Part shown: positions 47,465-49,936 of the stretch, one piece after another | Layout of the letters: each line of letters begins with the position of its first letter | How positions within the stretch are numbered: position 1 is the first letter of the stretch | NCBI GenBank assembly: GCA_964584985.1 | Contig: CAZPBK010000007.1 | Span: 1-49,936, forward strand | Direction: 5' to 3' | Origin: JABMRF01 sp964584985 | GTDB lineage: Bacteria > Patescibacteriota > Patescibacteriia > UBA11705 > JABHMO01 | DNA: 49,936 bases | Notes under the pieces: generated by a model | What the model was told of the DNA's origin: nothing | The model's input: the letters and a program-made list of their open reading frames with translations, nothing else | Databases searched by the model: none | Position numbers and translations under genes: made by a program

Positions 47465-47493
47465 TTGACTTTTCACCCTTAGCATTATACAAT
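47465..47493 (+). promoter_or_regulatory. Promoter of the plus-strand run at the right end
   Basis: TTGACT (47465-47470), 17 bp, TACAAT (47488-47493). The leader contains a hairpin (CCCAAA at 47509-47514 with TTTGGG at 47541-47546 and AGAC/GTCT inside). Confidence 0.5.
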
Positions 47494-47564
47494 ATAATAA
47501 GAAAAAAGCCCAAATTTCCAGACAAAACTAGTCTAATTGTTTTGGGTATTACTTTTATAAATCC

Positions 47565-48317
47565 ATGGCCAATAAGAGTAAGAAAAAACCAAAAACACCG
47601 GCTCAACCGAGAAAAAAGCCTGATAAAACAAAATCAGATTCTCTTAAATTCAAAAGAGCACTAAACAAAGCCAGAAAAAATACCGCTCTTAACATGAATA
47701 ATTTCGGCCGAAGCGCAATTCAAACCAAGGATTCAAACAAATCAAGATTCGGAGACTTAAAAAATGACCAACAACCTGATTGGCAAGTGGTCACAGATTC
47801 AAGTGGTCGCCCAATGGCTCAAATGGGTGCTCTTGGCGCGACCAAGCCCAAGACTAAATCTGAAAGCCCCAAAACAGCCATAAAAAAACCTTTACCTTTA
47901 CCAAGGCCCGCTACTTCAAGTCAAACAAAAGAACCGACTGAACCGATCACACCAAGAGCTTCAACCGGAATCGGAATTAAGCGACCTCAAGCAAGTTCCA
48001 CAACCAAGTCAAGTACTACCTCGGCCACCAGGGGCAAAGAAACCAAAAGCCTTGGCGGACCAATAGGATTTTTAAAACGACTGGCTAGCGGAAAAGGCTG
48101 TCTACCTATTTTTCCCTTACTGGCTACCGGCATAAGATTTATTTTAATGATGCTCGGTGGATTATTTGCTGTTGATCTTTTGGACAAGGCCTTTGGTGAA
48201 AAAGGTTCGGACAAAATTTTGGTCTCCATGGCCGGCTGTTCCTGCGCTCTTCAATTATTGGGCTGTCTTGCCCCCCCCCTACTGATTATTATTTTGATAG
48301 CTTCCCTTTTTTCCTAA
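47565..48317 (+). CDS. Low-complexity protein with two C-terminal TM helices
   Basis: A 250-residue protein I do not recognise. The first 170 residues are disordered and rich in Lys, Ser, Thr and Pro (MANKSKKKPKTPAQPRKKP). The last 80 hold two hydrophobic helices (IFPLLATGIRFILMMLGGLF and LQLLGCLAPPLLIIILIASL) separated by KAFGEKGSDKILVSMAGCSC. It has its own promoter and precedes the beta-propeller gene by 21 nt. With the VirB2-like pilin gene further on, it may belong to a secretion or conjugation-like apparatus; that is speculative. Confidence 0.65.
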   Translation: MANKSKKKPKTPAQPRKKPDKTKSDSLKFKRALNKARKNTALNMNNFGRSAIQTKDSNKSRFGDLKNDQQPDWQVVTDSSGRPMAQMGALGATKPKTKSESPKTAIKKPLPLPRPATSSQTKEPTEPITPRASTGIGIKRPQASSTTKSSTTSATRGKETKSLGGPIGFLKRLASGKGCLPIFPLLATGIRFILMMLGGLFAVDLLDKAFGEKGSDKILVSMAGCSCALQLLGCLAPPLLIIILIASLFS

Positions 48318-48338
48318 AAATTAAAATAAAAACAACCT

Positions 48339-49619
48339 ATGAATTTAGCACAAATAAACAAGAAAAAAATCTTTTTGGTTCTTGGTTTTATACTTTTGGT
48401 TTTTATTTTCGGGTATTTGATTTATTATCTTTTCTTTAAACCGGCCACTCCGCCCGAAGTCCCGCCCGAAGAAAAAGAAATCACCCAACTGCCCAAAGGA
48501 GTGGAAGGCCGACCAAGCGGAATTATTGAAGAAGAAGAGGCCGAGCCAATCGCTCCGGAGGAAGAAATAGAGGAAGAAGAAGTGGTCACCAGAATTCCGA
48601 CGGAAGAAGAGGAAGTGGAAAGACGCATTGATACCGTAGCTCAAGGCGGAGTTACCAGAACCTCCACTTTGGATTACGAAACCACCTCTTCCATCGTTAA
48701 ATCAGCTGAAAACAATGATTTATTTGGTTATAATCCGGAAAAAGGAGAATTTTATAAAGTTACACCTGGGGGTAGAAAAGAAGTTTTATCCGAAAGAATC
48801 TACAAAAATGTGGAAAACATTACTTGGTCGCCGGATAATAACGAAACTATTTTGGAATTTCCCGACGGCACCAATGTTTTATACAATTTTCAAAACAACA
48901 AACAAATCACCTTGCCCAAAGAATGGACTGATTTTGATTTTGCGCCAAGTGGCAAGCAAATTGCTTTTAAAGAAATGAATGACCGTGAAGATCAAAGATT
49001 TATTTCCATTGCCAATAAAGATGGCTCGGGTCAAAAATATCTGGAAAATATTTCTTATTCTGAAAATCAATTTGAGGTGGACTGGTCACCAAATAAAAGC
49101 GTGGTAGCCAAATTCAAAGAAGGCGCTACAGCCAACACTGCTGAGTTGTATTTTGTTGGTCAGCACGGAGAAAATTTCAAATCTATCAGGGTCAATGGCT
49201 ATGGACTGCAAACCCAATGGACGCCAAAAGGAGACAAACTGCTTTACAGCGCTCATAATTTAAACTCAGATCACAAACCGCTTTTGCATATTGTTGATGC
49301 TAGTGGAAACGATATCGGCAAAAATCATCATTCGCTTAAATTAAACACTTGGGCGGAAAAATGCACAATTGACAACAACAATGTCGCTTTTTGCGCCGTA
49401 CCAAAAGAACTGCCTACCGGAGCCGGTTTGGCTCCGGAAATCGCCGACACTGTTCCGGATTATATTTATAAAGTTGATCTTAACACCGGTACCAAAAGTT
49501 TTGTAGCCGAACCAATGTATGAATACACCATTGATCAGCTTACCTTGTCTAAAGACGGCAAATATCTTTACTTCACTGACAAAGCCGCTAAACAAGTACA
49601 TTCCATTCAATTAAAATAA
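48339..49619 (+). CDS. Membrane-anchored PD40/TolB-type beta-propeller protein
   Basis: A 426-residue protein. An N-terminal membrane helix (IFLVLGFILLVFIFGYLIYY) is followed by a Pro/Glu-rich acidic spacer of about 60 residues and then a propeller of WD40-like PD40 repeats: ITWSPDNNETILEF, FDFAPSGKQIAFKE, VDWSPNKSVVAKF, QWTPKGDKLLYSA and LTLSKDGKYLYFTD. Such propellers bind proteins or glycans outside the membrane. Two cysteines late in the protein (KCTIDNNNVAFCAV) may form a disulfide. It lies between the disordered two-TM gene and the pilin-like gene. Confidence 0.8.
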   Translation: MNLAQINKKKIFLVLGFILLVFIFGYLIYYLFFKPATPPEVPPEEKEITQLPKGVEGRPSGIIEEEEAEPIAPEEEIEEEEVVTRIPTEEEEVERRIDTVAQGGVTRTSTLDYETTSSIVKSAENNDLFGYNPEKGEFYKVTPGGRKEVLSERIYKNVENITWSPDNNETILEFPDGTNVLYNFQNNKQITLPKEWTDFDFAPSGKQIAFKEMNDREDQRFISIANKDGSGQKYLENISYSENQFEVDWSPNKSVVAKFKEGATANTAELYFVGQHGENFKSIRVNGYGLQTQWTPKGDKLLYSAHNLNSDHKPLLHIVDASGNDIGKNHHSLKLNTWAEKCTIDNNNVAFCAVPKELPTGAGLAPEIADTVPDYIYKVDLNTGTKSFVAEPMYEYTIDQLTLSKDGKYLYFTDKAAKQVHSIQLK

Positions 49620-49637
49620 TAATTTTATATTAAATAC

Positions 49638-49936
49638 ATGAAAAAAGTAAAAAAAATAAGTTTAGCTGTTTTTATCTGTCTAATCTTATTTGCCGGTCTG
49701 CCGGTTGCTGATTTAAAAGCCAAAAATGAAACAATGACCTTGGAACCGCCCAAGATTTCTTTACCCATACCGGAATTACCCAAATGGGATACCATAAAAG
49801 TAAAACCGGGCGAAGAGGTCAGCCTTCCTTGGTTGGTTGAATATATAATCGCTTTATACAAATACGCCATTATTATTTTATCAGCCTTAGCGGTTATTAT
49901 GATCATGGCCGGGGGGATTACCTATTTAAGCTCCGG
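49638..49936 (+). CDS. VirB2/TrbC-like pilin, partial at window edge
   Basis: The first 99 residues of a protein cut by the window end. A signal peptide (MKKVKKISLAVFICLILFAG) is followed by a short Pro-rich part and a hydrophobic segment YAIIILSALAVIMIMAGGIT then YLSSG. This GGxxYLxSG end of a helix is typical of VirB2/TrbC-like pilins widespread in CPR genomes. It may mark the start of a type IV secretion-like gene cluster beyond the edge. Only 18 nt separate it from the propeller gene. Confidence 0.65.
   Translation, partial: MKKVKKISLAVFICLILFAGLPVADLKAKNETMTLEPPKISLPIPELPKWDTIKVKPGEEVSLPWLVEYIIALYKYAIIILSALAVIMIMAGGITYLSS

Noticed and set aside
1..49936. tRNA or rRNA genes
   Set aside because: I looked for T-loop-like GGTTCRA patterns with matching acceptor stems and for rRNA core sequences and saw none; a covariance-model scan would settle it.

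Overview
The window looks like a scaffolded draft contig from a Patescibacteria (CPR) bacterium. This is inference from several traits: strongly A/T-rich DNA, very short intergenic spaces, core genes mostly without Shine-Dalgarno sequences, many CPR-style surface and membrane proteins, a shortened alanyl-tRNA synthetase, and a bacterial Elp3. Two runs of exactly 100 N (13484-13583 and 15151-15250) are assembly gaps. The lineage is not resolved further.

Layout. 1-3358 is an A/T-richer accessory segment: a DUF3800-like gene, divergent from a 57-residue helix-turn-helix protein, a C5 DNA methyltransferase and a tail-to-tail PD-(D/E)XK endonuclease, which together form a small restriction-modification unit. 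3708-7092 holds a Trm9-like methyltransferase, a surface protein and Elp3 (tRNA wobble uridine). 7150-12659 holds a FecR/Fn3-like membrane protein, glyA, an unusual folD and dnaB. 12681-16476 mixes ybaB, recR and rplU with several small orphan genes, a 40-bp tandem repeat array and a duplicated gene pair with a shared leader. 16604-25670 holds a WecA-type transferase, a membrane-anchored two-AAA Clp protein with a membrane partner, a deoxynucleoside kinase, a PcrA-type helicase, another small orphan gene, queH and a 4-TM protein. 25711-29748 holds two PKD surface proteins, a HEPN-like membrane protein and gatCA. 29793-30930 has a small TTG-start membrane gene and a 4-TM gene driven by superimposed opposite promoters, then a structured non-coding RNA of about 240 nt with a perfect promoter and an intrinsic terminator. 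30994-36060 holds a cation/proton antiporter, alaS and ligA. 36132-41340 is a type IV pilin/prepilin peptidase run with an EamA transporter and GAPDH. 41425-47433 holds anchored lipid- or wall-facing proteins, rseP, a phosphomannomutase and a beta-helical membrane protein. 47565-49936 has a plus-strand run ending in a VirB2-like pilin cut by the window edge.

How the parts fit. Several genes bear on decoding: Elp3 plus a Trm9-like methyltransferase (wobble U), QueH (queuosine), GatC/GatA, AlaRS and L21. GlyA and FolD are a one-carbon pair. YbaB and RecR are the usual repair pair. The minor pilins and PilD form an export/pilus module, and RseP, the PKD/TSP3 proteins and the beta-helix protein belong to the envelope.

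The observations most worth following are the unclassified RNA at 30643-30930, the Elp3/Trm9-like pairing, the Clp protein whose first AAA domain has lost its key ATPase residues, the class of small single-gene units with TTGACA-type promoters and strong Shine-Dalgarno sites, the paralog pair with a conserved leader hairpin, and the superimposed divergent promoters at 30016-30068. Promoter calls come from reading box matches by eye; almost all have exactly 17 bp between boxes.
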